A stretch of DNA of 64,000 bases, from positions 51,275,058-51,339,057 of the forward strand of contig CM049310.1 in the NCBI GenBank assembly GCA_026874595.1, given 5' to 3'. The notes under the pieces are model-generated. The model did not search any database, had not been told where the DNA came from, and saw only the letters and a program-made list of their open reading frames with translations. Positions 37,601-50,574 of the stretch are shown one piece after another. The first letter of the stretch is position 1. Each line of letters begins with the position of its first letter. Both the position numbers and the translations under genes were made by a program. The DNA comes from Sipunculus nudus (lineage: Eukaryota > Annelida > Sipuncula > Golfingiida > Sipunculidae).

Positions 37601-40600
37601 TATATCATCTTACAATAGGGGTTGGATTTGGTATTAATATCCAATGACAAGGAATTACTTTGTAGCTGCATTTTTAACAAATGAATGAAGTAATAATATA
37701 TAATAAAAAAAAGTGCTGACATAGTCATTTCTTAATTTAACAGTTTTGAAAGTACATAATAGAAATAAACGTTGGTAATATTTGGGTATTGAATGTACAT
37801 ATAAAACAGTTGAAATAATCTCTGCATCGTGGTACATCAAGCATTTTCCCCGAAACTGAATTACTTTTTACACACTGTTTTATGTGTTATTATATTGTTA
37901 CATATATTGATGTTACATCGATATTTCTCAGCAATAAAGTCTTCAGAAGATTCTATTCTAAAAATCAGGAGGTTGAATAATATGCTCAAATCCTTTGGAT
38001 CTACATTTAAAAGTAATGTCCAATTTATGAAAATTTAAAAACTAAATTTCAGTCACCTGCAATTCAGATTTAAATTCCATGTACGAAATGCAGTAATAAT
38101 TTTGAAATTTACACACCAATTAAAATTAAGGGTAACCTGAGCTTTAGAATTATAACCTAGACATCAGGAATTTCAAATATAGTTTTTATCTTTCTTAAAT
38201 AAACCGATTTTGATACCAGTTGTTTCCAAGCCCAACCGTTATGAGAATATCAAAAGTTTTCAGAAGAGAATCTTATGAGTTATTAAGGAAAAACTGAAAC
38301 AATGTTTAAACACTTGTTGGCTAGTTTTGACCTTAATATAAATTGTAAAAACATAAATATTTCAATATCGAAATAAAATTTAGCCTAAATAATAGTAGAA
38401 TGCAACATACATAGGTATCAAAGATAATAAGAAGTGTCAAGATTTGCACTCACATTCCTTGACGGTGGCAGTATTTTGTCCACGTGTCAATTCGATGACC
38501 AGGAGGATCAACACTTGCGCCCTCATCGGGAAACTTCAATAAATTGTGCATCAATAAATATTTTCCCATTTCTCTCTTCAAAAAATATAAGCGTTTGTCG
38601 TCTCCCTTAAGCAATTTAAGCTGCGAATATACCTTACATTTATTAATATATATCATCAAGGAAATATTCAGATTTGCAGACCGAACTGACTTATAATATG
38701 TCTTAATCCCTCGTTCCACACAATATTGAGTGTTTTCTATACCAACTTTCTTCTTTTTGTTTAGTATATTTTAATATTGTAAGAGAAGACCTAAAAGTAA
38801 TCGGTCTTAATGAGAATCTATGACAGTTGTATTTTATAAAACGTTGTATTAATGGGTTACAGAGATGGACCCCCCCCCCCCCCAGTAGTCTAAGTTAAAA
38901 ACCTATAATTATAAAATATATACTGTAGTTGGCTTTATATTTACGGGGCTCAATTTTCGTGCTCAAGCAATTTTTCATAGTTTCACGGGGTTCATTTTCG
39001 CGTTTGGGGTATATATTGATACAGTTAATGTAGTTTAAAAACACCAAAATAGGTATGGATTCTTTATTATCCAAAGTTACATATCAATTTAAATAGGGTC
39101 CCCAGCTCTACCTTGATCATACCTTGTTCGGATTAAGTAACAGAAACATAGTTCCATGGTAATAACAAGTTGGTTACGGAAGCGGCAATATCCCTGAAGC
39201 GGTCGCACACGGAAATATGTTACACTTTCAATATGTTTGATATCTACTCTATACTTTTCTATATCAAAAGATATAGTTAACAATTAAAAAATATAATTAT
39301 GATGAAACATCGCCGATAAACGTTAAAACTCCTTTTAATTCAATGCAAACATATACTTCCTTCTAGATTGACAAACATTTTTGGGGGGGTGCGGGCCCCA
39401 GCGATACAGTGATTTGCATAATGCGTACCGTGAAATGATTTCATATAACGACATTTTTCAACATACATGTATTTGAAACAAGCATTAAACTGACTTATTG
39501 CAGTAAAATAAGGTTTCTACTTTAGTTTTATATATAAATTGGTTGAGTTCAGTGAAAGGCTGAAATCTAAAGCCGCTGCCGTGTCCAGAGACAGTCCTCG
39601 AACCGATCATCGTGAAACTTTCGAGCAGGCTTGATGGACCATATGATCAAAGGATGAGTCCCACTTGGTAGTGTATTTGAATTTCTACTCGACCAAAAAA
39701 TAGTGTCACAGAAAAAAAGAAGTGGCCGAATGCTGTCAAAATAACTATTCATTATCCATTTACATTCCATTTTTACATCTTCGGTAACCGAAACTTTAAG
39801 ATCAAGCTTAAACCGAAAAGCATTATTCAACAAGAAAAAAAGCTTGTTATGTGGTGCACAACTGTAATTGTGCACACGATCTACCCCTATCCGTGCGACA
39901 TTCATAAAGCTCTTTTTGTTAAGTTACTTGCACACTTATATGTAAGTCTTGAGAAAAAATATTATAAAAAAATTTAAATAAAACTTCCATTCCTGCCAAC
40001 AAAAAGGAAGCACCTTGCTGAGGAATTTTAAAACATTTCTTATGTTGGAAAAAATAACCCATCTGCATATACTGTCATTGTATCTTTATATTTAACATGA
40101 TAATGAAATAATAATATATTCCATGTGTTGCATATACCGATACAAAAGAAAATATATTTTTTTTTGTAAATTAATAAAATGAAAAATATCGCGGTACTTA
40201 TTGTAGTTCGCGCGAATGCACATATATGGCAATATATTGCAATTGGAAAAATTTTGGCGATAACTAGCCCTTAAAGTAATGCACACTATTGGTAGATTCA
40301 ACATACCACGTGCTGTTAACAAATCAACTTAACTGTTGTTTCATGTAACGCATGAAAAAAGTCTATAAGATAGTATCGTCACAAATTAGATTTTAACAAA
40401 CCAGTGTATTCCATAATTGTATATGTCACGATTTTATGATGAATATGCGTTTAGCGAAAATTTAAGCATTTTTCGATATAAAAAAGGATGTTATGCATTT
40501 ATAATCTGTGCACTTTGTCGTTCTGATATTACCGCTTTTTTTTTACTGAATTTTCCATTCCCTCCAAGAATTAAGATGCTCTCACACAGAAACGTTCATA

Positions 40601-41044
40601 CTTTAGAAGCCGACAAATATTTGTATAGAATCCGTTAAATACTCGAAGGACAAGTGTTTTTCCTATTAAATTTGCTGTAAAAGCTGCTGGTTTTGGCCAG
40701 ATGCTCATCTCCTCTGAACACGGTTCCGTCTAACATTTCCTGTCTTTGCTAAGTAATTTTTACACCAAACAGTACATCTAATTTACATAACCAGAGCGAT
40801 ATATTATGTTTCATATCACTTTAGAGGTGTTGAGAGGTGTTCCTTTAATATTGCCGATGAATATACTGTAAATATGCTGTATGTTTTCAAATGTGCTTCT
40901 TTATTTTTTGTTTTTTTTTTCTTGTGAGACACTGTAACGCAGTATATCAATATGATGTATAAATTATATATATAAATTAACTAATTAAAGAAATAACCTG
41001 ACATTAAAAAAACTGACTTACCGGTTCATTGCTGTTGGCTTCAT
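28977..41044 (-). CDS. P2: large secreted multi-domain protein gene, intact tandem copy
   Basis: Exons, in gene order: 41044-41022, 38533-38454, 37559-34257, 33645-33536, 32799-32769, 32462-32404, (doubtful 31985-31839), 31697-31489, 30768-30535, 30022-29880 and 29071-28977. The predicted protein is about 1,428 residues: signal peptide 1-27, beta-rich region to about 1035, helical 21-residue repeats to about 1128, CPTC and UCMA-like cassette 1132-1202, second helical repeat block from 1203, and an acidic/basic helical end DDIFKEVENLR. No frameshift or nonsense codon is visible outside the doubtful exon 7. In this copy the signal-peptide core reads VLILLVIEL (Glu replaces Gly), and exon 2 has an extra in-frame ATG. 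The family is unknown to me. Secretion is inferred from the signal peptide and the CxxC and N-glycosylation-type sites. Confidence 0.85.
31839..31985 (-). pseudogene. P2 exon 7: optional or decayed exon ending in a stop
   Basis: Same structure as in P1, with Tyr to Ser in the middle (TALSNDP). The shared five-G run and downstream TAG are present. Inclusion would end the protein about 225 residues early and remove the helical tail. Confidence 0.4.
32404..33645 (-). CDS. P2 exons 4-6: UCMA-like, furin-site, Cys-containing cassette
   Basis: Exons 33645-33536, 32799-32769 and 32462-32404. The peptide matches P1 except for Asn to Asp just before the exon 4 donor (GRKSDA) and Ile to Val in exon 6 (APIWVARQLC). 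Both alternative exon 4 donors are kept (33535 and 33549). Two Cys residues in exon 6 and the CPTC at the end of exon 3 flank the basic cleavage-like site, so a two-chain disulfide-linked product is possible. This is inference. Confidence 0.65.
34257..37559 (-). CDS. P2 exon 3: ~1,100-residue beta-rich module region plus helical repeats
   Basis: Same length and boundaries as in P1. The protein differs from P1 at a small number of sites; examples are TVEDIF for TAEDIF, LCAKEV for LLAKEV and PVGEKAF for PVGEEAF. At several of these sites (for instance TISKPVGEKAF and KKMTAGK) P2 agrees with P3, suggesting P1 carries the derived state. The reading frame stays open through the acceptor into the preceding intron, with in-frame Met codons and a hydrophobic run (MIYLQSYVKLFIIYLS), so an alternative start within the intron is conceivable. 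Confidence 0.85.
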
Positions 41045-41112
41045 CATTAGCAGATCAGTCATGTAGGTGCATATCGGACCATTCTCTGCTGTGGTTAGCC
41101 GATTTACGTTGG

Positions 41113-41121
41113 CTTTTTATA
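41113..41121 (-). promoter_or_regulatory. TATA box of P2 (TATAAAAAG variant)
   Basis: The element has changed to TATAAAAAG, still a good TATA box. A short insertion (about 41061-41069) lengthens the putative 5' UTR of this copy. Confidence 0.65.
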
Positions 41122-41910
41122 CTCTACCAACACACGGGACCGCTATAACTATATCGATGAGCCCAGTATTACTACGAGAAAGGACGGACCCACTTGAAAA
41201 AGTCCTCAAACGATGACAGCAGATGTTTCCATCCCAGTTGATATTATCTGCCAGGTCTTTGGAGTTATGAAGAATGACCTTTCAATTTTCACAGTGGGAA
41301 CGATTATTAAAGATACAACGATATCATTACATATGTGCGGGGTCTGGTGTTACAGTTCTGAATCAAACGTACCTTTTGCCTGTCGTATGCGCACGAACAA
41401 TTGTAACGTTGAAGTCACAGCTGCACCTATTTAACTTTTGTAGTACGTTGCATGTAATGCCAGGGTTTAATAGCATCCCTGATAAACGTACATCCATCAG
41501 TGCTAAAGTCAATGGAAAAGCTTTTCATATCAGTTCTTAGCAATTAATGACTGTTATCAGAGAGTTCATCAGCCTGTTGAAGACCTACGGGCCTGTGTCA
41601 CGTGACCTACACAGCTTGTCCGGTTGGCGACAAGTGGGAACTCATAACTGGCAAAACGTGGGGAAAGGAATACCTCGAACCTATGGTACCATGTCGCTGT
41701 TTTGCTTTTGTAATTTTGTAATTTCAATTTAAGCAAGTTTTAATTAAATAATATATATCTCTTATTTTTTAGGTAATACATAGAAACATATTAATTATTT
41801 TGAACCTTTTTTTTTTAATATTTTTTTTTTGTTGGAGGTAACCGCCACTTTTTTTTTTAATGCTAGCTTAACTAGGTATATGTACATCTGCAGATTTCCA
41901 TTCCGGTTTT

Positions 41911-42206
41911 GGACTACGTGACAGGGCATCACACGCTTCCTCTCATTTTATATCCTGGCGTTAACCAGGCCCGGTGACTACTGCACCTGCGGGCCCTGGG
42001 CTGGTAATCATACCACCGAGGACCCCCGAAAGGCGCACTCGTTTGTGAGTGAAACACGGCCGTTGGGCACGACCTTCCCATTAAGCCTGCAGAGCGCTCA
42101 CCCTGGGTGGGGGCCGGCCGTGAAAAACCTCACCGCCTCGGCTGAGATTCGAACTCACGATCTCACGGCTTTGAGTCCTGCGCTCTACCCCTGAGCCACA
42201 GAAGCC
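41911..42206 (-). mobile_element. tRNA-derived SINE, unit 3
   Basis: Same element, with a few substitutions and a shorter A run in the body. A and B boxes are intact. Confidence 0.75.
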
Positions 42207-42209
42207 GGT

Positions 42210-42284
42210 TATTTTGAACGTTTTACCGACAGTTCATGCATGTTTTTTGAACAGGTTTAAATATTGCATTGTTAAATCTCAAAA

Positions 42285-42325
<41 letters not shown>

Positions 42326-45300
42326 AATTTTATTATTTGAGGAAACTAGGACTATGGGTAGAGATGTTATTACCATGGTCTAAGGAAACCTTTCAGGAAT
42401 GACTAAAATATAACGGAAAAAAATACAATGTATGAATAAATATTTAGTGACGCATATAAAGAATTCTTTAAGCTATCGATAAATTGCTTATCGTCCCCGT
42501 TTTTCATCTTTTCTGATTTCTTAATTTCCTTTGTTTGGATTTTTTTTCACAACCAAGAAGGTCATGCAAAAATTCCCATTTAATATCTCGCTATGACATC
42601 ATAAAACAGATGTGATTGTAGAAAAGCACGTATTGACATATTATTTGCATTTCACCAATAGCCCCTCATTTTCATTTATTTATTTATACATACATTTTAC
42701 CAGGATGGCCAATTCAGCATGTTCAGCTGTAAGATTGGTAAATTAACAATTTTTAACTACGGCCCCTGAGGATACGCTTACATCAGCAAATTAAATCAAA
42801 GCAAAGGACCCGAGCTTCCTTGTTGTGATGACACACACATACATACATACATATATACAAAACGTATATGTATAACCTCAGCGAATAGGTTATATCTGTT
42901 TGTTATAAAGCTATTTGTTATCTGCAGCCAGTTTTAGAATATCGCATAATCTTTTGACGTCTTTTTTTTTAATATAATTAAACTTAATACAAGGAAGGCA
43001 CATAAAATGTGTATTTAAACAATAAATGTGTATTTAAAAGATACATGTACGTGTGCCCCTTATTATTGTAATTAAACGACATGTATCTGCAAAACCAACA
43101 AACTTATACAAAATCTACTTGTCTTCTTGGCTTTATCTCATGTGCGGGAGGAATGAGTACCATTCGGAATAATTTGGATACACATAGATAGCGGGAGGGT
43201 ATTGTCATGGTGTATACGTAGCTGAACCACCGTTTTTTATTTCGATTATTTTATCTGTCTGTTTAATGGTGTGCAACTGAAACAACATTCTAGTAATTTT
43301 GAAATTAAACTGACGTCAGATGGAATGTCAGTTTATTATATTTGAGTCTGAGTGCATCCAAGATGGCGGAGGAATGCGCTTTCAAACTGCAATCTACTGT
43401 ATAGCTGTATAGTCTGTGGTGTTACCTGTTTAGTATGAATGATAAACCGCATTTACGTGGAACCTCGGTATATATTTATCAAAGGTTTCAGAACTGCCCC
43501 ATGAGCAAGCATCACAAATTTCATTTGTTTTTCTTATATTTTACAATAACTGGCCTGTGACCCTTGACTGGTATATATTCAGAAAGGAGAAAATATGATC
43601 TACATTATATATTGATATGAAAGGGAAACGTTTGGTTTTCCAATAACTTGATTTTATCTAGATTTTAAAATACATTAATATAAGGTATTTTACGAAAACA
43701 ATTTGCACCAGCATATCTGTAGGAGATAAACCTCTGTTCACCCTGCTAAAATATGGGGATAAACAATTTTTTTACTTGGGGCGTTAAACTTCAAATATTA
43801 TGATATTATGATAATGATTGTAGTGAACGTTAATGCCGAAACGGCCGGAGTACAGCCTTAATTCACTTTTGTGAATCATTGAAATTTTACGTAACAAATT
43901 ACATTTTCATGTTGGTTTTTCATATAAAATCTTTATATAAAAACACGTTTGTCTTTAGTATCAGCTTGTTCAAGTTGAGAATGTCCATAAAGCTTAATCG
44001 AACGACATATTGAATTTCTCATCTTTTCCTAAGTTAATTTGAGACTCATAATCTGTGACAGATATGCCCCCTTCACTTAACGATCACTTATATGTTTTTA
44101 TCTTATATTAATAATAATGATTATATAAATATTGATACCAATAATTAATAATAGTAATAATAATTTTAATAATAATGTTAATACTACTAAAATGGCAGTC
44201 TTTAGCAAAATTTTATTTTCAATTTTAAAATCTATTCTAGGTATAATCAATTAATATTTTCAATTTTAAAATCTATTCTAGGTATAATCAATTTTAAATT
44301 ATTTCAATTTTAATTAATTTATAGTCTAATCATACGTCACAAATATTAAACCGCACTAAAACATAAATACATTGCACAGTACCATGGTCTTTCTTTTTCA
44401 AATAAACTTACTCCGTTGTATTTATCAACTATAACGTAATGTATTAATCCTTTCTAATTATTCATTTGATTATGACGATACGTCAAAGGAAACCATTCAT
44501 TATATTGTCTTGTAGTTACTCCTCTATTAATTATAATTGTAATAACAAAAAAATATTCCAAATCTCATTCTTTTTCATAAATTATAATTGCCTATGAAAA
44601 AAAATGGATTTTACATAAAATAAACCCAATTCCTGGAGAAATAACATTTTTTTATCTCTTTTTAAAAAGAACAGGAAGTTGTGTGATTTGTTCAAAAAAC
44701 AAACATCTATGAGCACGTTCAACTCGGCAGTGACGTCACACACGGAGAAATCCCCTGTCACTAAACATTCTAGATCTTATCTAAACCTTTGTATTTCTTA
44801 CACTGTCAGTCCGATATTTTCAGGAAGGAATAAAAATAACAAGTATTGCTAGATTTAAGTCATTTCTAAATTTTGCCTGTGCTATCGCATTTTGCACCAG
44901 CCAATCAAATCAGGGCCCAGTCTCTGGATGACATCTACCTGCACAAAACAAACCCACGTGCTATTACGTTTACCTGACCTAAAGAACTGTGGCAAGTCTC
45001 GCATATCACATAACATGACCCAGAGTAGGGCACCAGCATTTTTACCTGTGTGCTTATAAAAGCCACTACATGGCCTGCTAGAGCAAGCTATAGAGCAACT
45101 ATAGTAGCTCGGGACATACACTTTTTAGAAATATACTCCTTTTCCTTGAGTCTTGTTTTATATTTAAGTATTTATGCATACATGTACATGGGACACATAA
45201 ATAGGGACATGCCTGTTTATTTACCTATACATTATAATGAAAAAAAACCCTGATCGTTTAAAGTATGATATTTTGCTATAAGCATTTCAGCCATGCATGC

Positions 45301-45655
45301 AAGCTATTGAACATATACAATAAGGATGTTGTACAATGGTCCCTGGTCTTGCTTGTGTTTGGACAATTAATCATTCATGACTAGGTTTAAAGTCCGTGTT
45401 CATACAAAAATTCAAGGAACTACTTTATGATGAGCACATGTGATACACATTTTGTTGGAAAACACTAGATGTTGTTGTTATAATAACTACCTTTTTAATT
45501 TCCTGCTGATAATTCAATTAAATTTATATTATTTTTTAGGTGCCCATTTCCCTACCTTTTGAAAGGGAATATATGTTATTTCTGGCTTCCTCTGTGGATA
45601 TATAAATGATGTTAGTGTAGTTTTGTTGTGACAAGTTCTTGCAAGACCTCCCAGA
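42210..45655. other. Gene-free spacer, unit 3
   Basis: Counterpart of the unit 1 spacer, with a ~90-bp insertion near 42940-43020 and a 41-bp-period tandem duplication near 44221-44300. Confidence 0.6.
42291..42323. repeat. (AT)n microsatellite specific in length to unit 3
   Basis: Expanded to about 32 bp here; only a few TA units at the matching positions 3560 and 22740. Confidence 0.85.
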
Positions 45656-45894
45656 AGGATGTATGATCTTGTTAATCGACAACATGTTTGTAATCACAGC
45701 AAAGTTAAACTAGGGACCTGTAGGTTAGTCGATAGTTATCATTTAAATGTAACCTTTTTTTGGAAGATATTAAGAAACATGTTTGAAATCGAGAATAATA
45801 TATTTGTAATGAAATTAAGCTATAACTATATGTTAAATCAACTGGCAGTTGATTACCTCTGGAGGAAGTAACAATTAATGTTAATAACCTGAAA

Positions 45895-46660
45895 CGGAAA
45901 AAGTCGAAGATATAGATGATATTCCTAGAGAGATAATCAAATGTAGAAACATCATACGGGACATTTTCAAATTTATTAGGTTTTGTTTACGTTTATGTAA
46001 CCTGAAGCAGGTAAAGATTGCATTGAACCTTTTAATCATATACGGACTAGTCCATTGTCATGTATCGGGAAGGTCTATAATTCGGTAATAGAGAGAAGAA
46101 TTATAAATTACTTTGAAGCTTTCTTACTGATCGAAGATGAAAAAAATGGGTTTTTAAGTGGTCGGTCTTGCATTGTTCAGATATTTATATTAATTAATAT
46201 AATAAAAAAAAATCGGAAGCAGACGACGAGGAAACGTTTGTTGCAATGATGGACATGGAAAAGGCTTTTGACTGGATAAATAGAACTTTGCTTTTATATC
46301 GTTTAACAGAGTACAATATTGATGGCAAGATCTAAAATGCTATAAAATCTATGTGTAAGGAAAAAGCATATGTCCATATAAATGTATATATGAAAACTGA
46401 ATGGTTCGATATGTCTAGATGAGTAAGACAAGGAGCCCTATGTCACCTACATTGTTCGATATATTTCATAATTCCTTCGTAGATCACTTTGAACTTTTGA
46501 ATATTGGCATAAAAATCAATATCAAAACAGTATGCATGTTATTATATGCTGACGATATGGTACTCTTTGCTATGTCAGCAGGAGAGTTACAGACCTTAAT
46601 TTCTGCTATGGAACACTGGTGTAATCACTATAAATTAAAGGTAAACAATTTATAAACTAG
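45895..46660 (+). mobile_element. Dead non-LTR retrotransposon fragment, unit 3 (least decayed)
   Basis: Longer open pieces remain: NGFLSGRSC at about 46145, then RSPMSPTLFDIF and LLYADDMVLFAMSAGE near 46545. Frameshifts after the A run near 46205 and a stop before RQGA still disable it. Confidence 0.8.
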
Positions 46661-46769
46661 ACGCCTGTAGGGCGAACGCTTGCCGGAAGGGGATATGTTG
46701 ACATGAAGAGGTTAAAGGGACTTTGTCTTTAAGGTGGAAGATATCCAATCTTCTTATGGAAAACAAGTG

Positions 46770-48160
46770 GTTGCGGCAATAACTGAACAAGGACTGAGAT
46801 GGCTATGAATATTTTTGACAAATATAATAGGAAAAAAACGATTTAGAGGTTTTCAATGACCTTGACCATTGATCGTTTTAAATAATACACCTACAGCTTC
46901 AAGAATACGTTCCGATATACAACATATGTAAGTTACAAAGTGATTCCTGTTAAACTGTGCCCTGTAGAATGCTTAATGAAAGACACAAGAACTAAAAAGA
47001 AGGCAAACTTGAAGACAAACAGACAGACATACTGACAAAGTGACACATCTGAGATAACAGATGACTAGATAATCTTATGCAGAAGGTTAAGAAGAACAGA
47101 ATGAGCTTTAGTTTATGTAGGTCAAATTTATAGTATTGGAGATATAGTCAAAAAATATATGTTGTGGTGTTAATATTGCAGCGCCTCCTATCGGCCATAT
47201 TCTAAAACTGAAAAAAAACAATTTCGAGATATTAATGTAGGACATAAGATATATCAGTTTCAATAGATTCTTGCATATTTGTGGCGTCTAGGGTATCACC
47301 AAGTAGTATCTCGAAATATCTCGTTTGACGAGAAATTGTGCGAGATATTGCGAGACTTGTAAAAAACACTTTTTAATTGACATCTACCTAATCCAAAAAC
47401 TAGATCTCTGTAGCTTTTAAAACTGACAAAGTAAGAAATATAAGTCCCTTAATTTTCGAATATCATGAGATTTTCCCAAAAATGAGTCGCCATGGTAACG
47501 GCAGATTCGGGTCATCTACATATCAGAAAAAAAGCCATGGAATCACAAACAAAATAAGGTGTGGTTAAGGTTGATATGACCAGTTTTGACAGAGACATAA
47601 GGAAATAACAATTTAAAGGTTTTTTGATGACCTTGGCCTTGACCTTTGACAGTTTTTTTTCCCCAAAACGCAAAATATTCAATATTTATATGTTAAATAC
47701 TTAACTGATAGATTTCAAAAGCCATTGCTTGAAAATTGTGACCTGTAGTGTGTAATAGGTCAGACAGATCAACAAGGCTATTGACGAAATTAACAACAAC
47801 TGACAAACAGACAGGTATTCTGATATAGGTGACGCAAGGTCAACGAAGGTTGATCATACCATGATATGGGGAATAGAAAGACGAACAAAATGAGGTAAAA
47901 ATGAGGTTGATGCGACAATTTTTTCAAATTATGACAGATTATGAGGAAATAAGGTTTCGTGGTTTTTTGATAGCCTTGTTCTGGACCTTTTACCTATTTT
48001 GACCAAAAACAATAGGGCACCTAGAATTTTGGTTGTCCATCATCCCTGAAACTTTCAATGTGAAATTGTGGCCAGGAGAGTAAGCCTTATAAATCACTAA
48101 TACTCTGCTAGTTTCATATCATTTACAGAAGCAGGTATTCCATCTTTCAAATGTTTGTTA
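46770..48160. repeat. Imperfect tandem dispersed repeats, unit 3
   Basis: Counterpart of 7890-9340 without the 73-bp duplication, which is therefore derived in units 1 and 2 or was lost here. Confidence 0.5.
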
Positions 48161-48514
48161 GGTTTTGAATTTCTTTTATCCAGACTTTGATTTATGTCAA
48201 TAAAATGATAAAATTTCACAGATCTTGGTTCCGATATGTATCTTCTCTCTCTCTCTCTCTCTCTCTGGAAGATTGTCCAGTAGATTCATTACAGGAATAT
48301 ATTGGGGGAAGGGGGCAAAACGTAGTAATGGACAGGCGTGGTTAATCGATTGCCCCGCTCTGTGGATGCAAAGTTACTCCTCAATGCCACCATGGGTTGT
48401 TATAGGACTGACCAAAATACCAGGAGAGGAGGAATTGTATATTCCACTATACTTGAGCAATTCATATAGTATCATTCACTTAATATGAACGAGGTTAAAA
48501 ATTCAAATGCGTGC

Positions 48515-48520
48515 TTTATT
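48515..48520 (-). terminator. Poly(A) signal of P3
   Basis: AATAAA on the minus strand about 40 bp after the stop; a T-to-C change lies just beside it, not within it. Confidence 0.7.
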
Positions 48521-48560
48521 TCAAATGATACTTTGGCCCCAACCGGGCTTGCAGAAAGTC

Positions 48561-50520
48561 TCAGCGGAGGTTCTCAACTTCCTTGAAGATGTCGTCGATG
48601 TTCTCTCCTTCCATAGCCTCTCGCACTGGGTGCTTGTCCAGGATCTTGTGCACTTCTGCAAATAGAAAGTCATGTTATATAGTTCATTGCAAAGTCCCAT
48701 TTAATGTCAGTACAAAAGTCCGGAGAAATGTAAGCTACATTTATTTTGTCCCATTCATGTTTTTGACAACACGTGAAGTCAGGTGTACCCCGGAACAGTG
48801 TCCATTTACATGGTTATGCCAAAAAATTTTTTCTTGAAAAGAGTTTTATACCCCATGATTAAAAATCTCCATCACTCCATGTAACTCCTGCATATGTCCA
48901 AAAAAAATTCGAGGTTGATAATTTATTTATATTTGCACAAACAAATTTCTGGCCCGCATATTTTATGTATCGATCTTCCTTGCAACCTTTTCTTGTCCCT
49001 TGACTGCTATTTCGTAAGGTTTTATACATATCCATACATTAGAATGAAATCTCCCGAACGAAGGGTATTCCAGACAAATGACACTGGGCGAGTTCCTGTA
49101 ACCAAGATTTGTGTGCTAACGTTTGGTTTTATTCTAAAATCTATAACTACGAGAGACGGCACGTGTAATCTGTTATAAGTTTCACCTTCTCAAACTACTG
49201 ATACGGATTTCACACTCTTTTAAATATACGAATGAAATAATTTCCTAAGTTACATTATGTTCCAGACATGAATCAGATCCATGATTATTCTTATGTTAAT
49301 TTGGATCACAGAAACACTCATATCGTAATTAGAATGAATAGAGAATCATATTTATCTAATCTATTATGTTAAAATGCATAATGTAGGAATGTATAACTTT
49401 ATATTATTACGTTTGACATAGAATGATGTTACATTATGTTCAAAATGAAGGTTAGGTACATGCCTTTTCTAACTTCTAATACTTCTTGGTCGTCCAAGTC
49501 GTGCAGGGCTTCCAGCAGTTGCGAGTAGTCATCCAACGATCTTTTGGCCAGACCCAAAGTTTTCTTAAGGTAATCCACAAGACTGGATACCATGGCTGAT
49601 ATGGACCTGTTATTAAAATTGACATTTCTATTTAAAATCAGCTTTTATCACACCAAATATGGAAGACATTGACATAGACCTCCGTGTGAAAGACTTCGTA
49701 CCAACGGTTTTACAGACATATTGACCACCACATGTTCTTTATGTGCATTAGGCTGCGGTGGTTTACACCATTAAGCATTAATGATAAATCAATACCGCAA
49801 TCTCGTCTAAATTATTCAAAATTTATTCATTAGCGGGTTACGCTTGTGTCTATTTGTTTTGTTTCTCACACTTTATAAAATTGCACTAAAAATTCTAAAC
49901 CGAACAGGATTAATTTTACATGGGCCTAAAAAAGCTGCTCCGGATGAAGAGACGAATCTACAGAAATAATTATAAAAATTGTAATATAGATTAGTGTGAA
50001 AAACAAGTATTCTATTAGATACGATACTGAAGCCCGTTTTGTTATCATTAAAGTATAGTAAAAGAAATACGTTTGATCAGGGAGGGTTAAGATAGCGTTA
50101 AATTATATAGCCTAATGTCCTTACTTCAATTTGACTTCAAAGTCAAATGTTGTGGGCGAACGTCGAAGGAAACTGACAGTGATGCTTGCATCAAAGTGTC
50201 CTTTCGTAGCCATACCCAGTTTTACATCAAAGTTGATTCTTCTGATGTCAACTAAACCGTCAAGACCAAGGGACGCGATCTTCTGCGAAATCATGGTTCC
50301 GAAGCGATTGGCCAGTTTCACTCCTTCCAAGACACCATTTGCGGCGTCTAAAGATTTCCTTCAACATGCGACCAAATACACGATGCATAACATGTCCAAT
50401 TGTGGTGCGTATTCAGAAACGTATAAAAATTTGAAACTGTGCAGCTGTTGCTAAATCTACGTTTCCAACAATTATATTTTCACCACTTCAGTTAAGTGAT
50501 GCAAAATGTATATTCTGGAG

Positions 50521-50574
<54 letters not shown>

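Larger units (their letters stand above)
19178..38255. repeat. Tandem segmental duplication unit 2
   Basis: 19,078 bp, collinear with unit 1. Small differences: a shorter (AT)n at 30932, loss of ggctattgacgaaatt near 28166, and loss of a few bases near 33480 and 37640. Confidence 0.95.
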
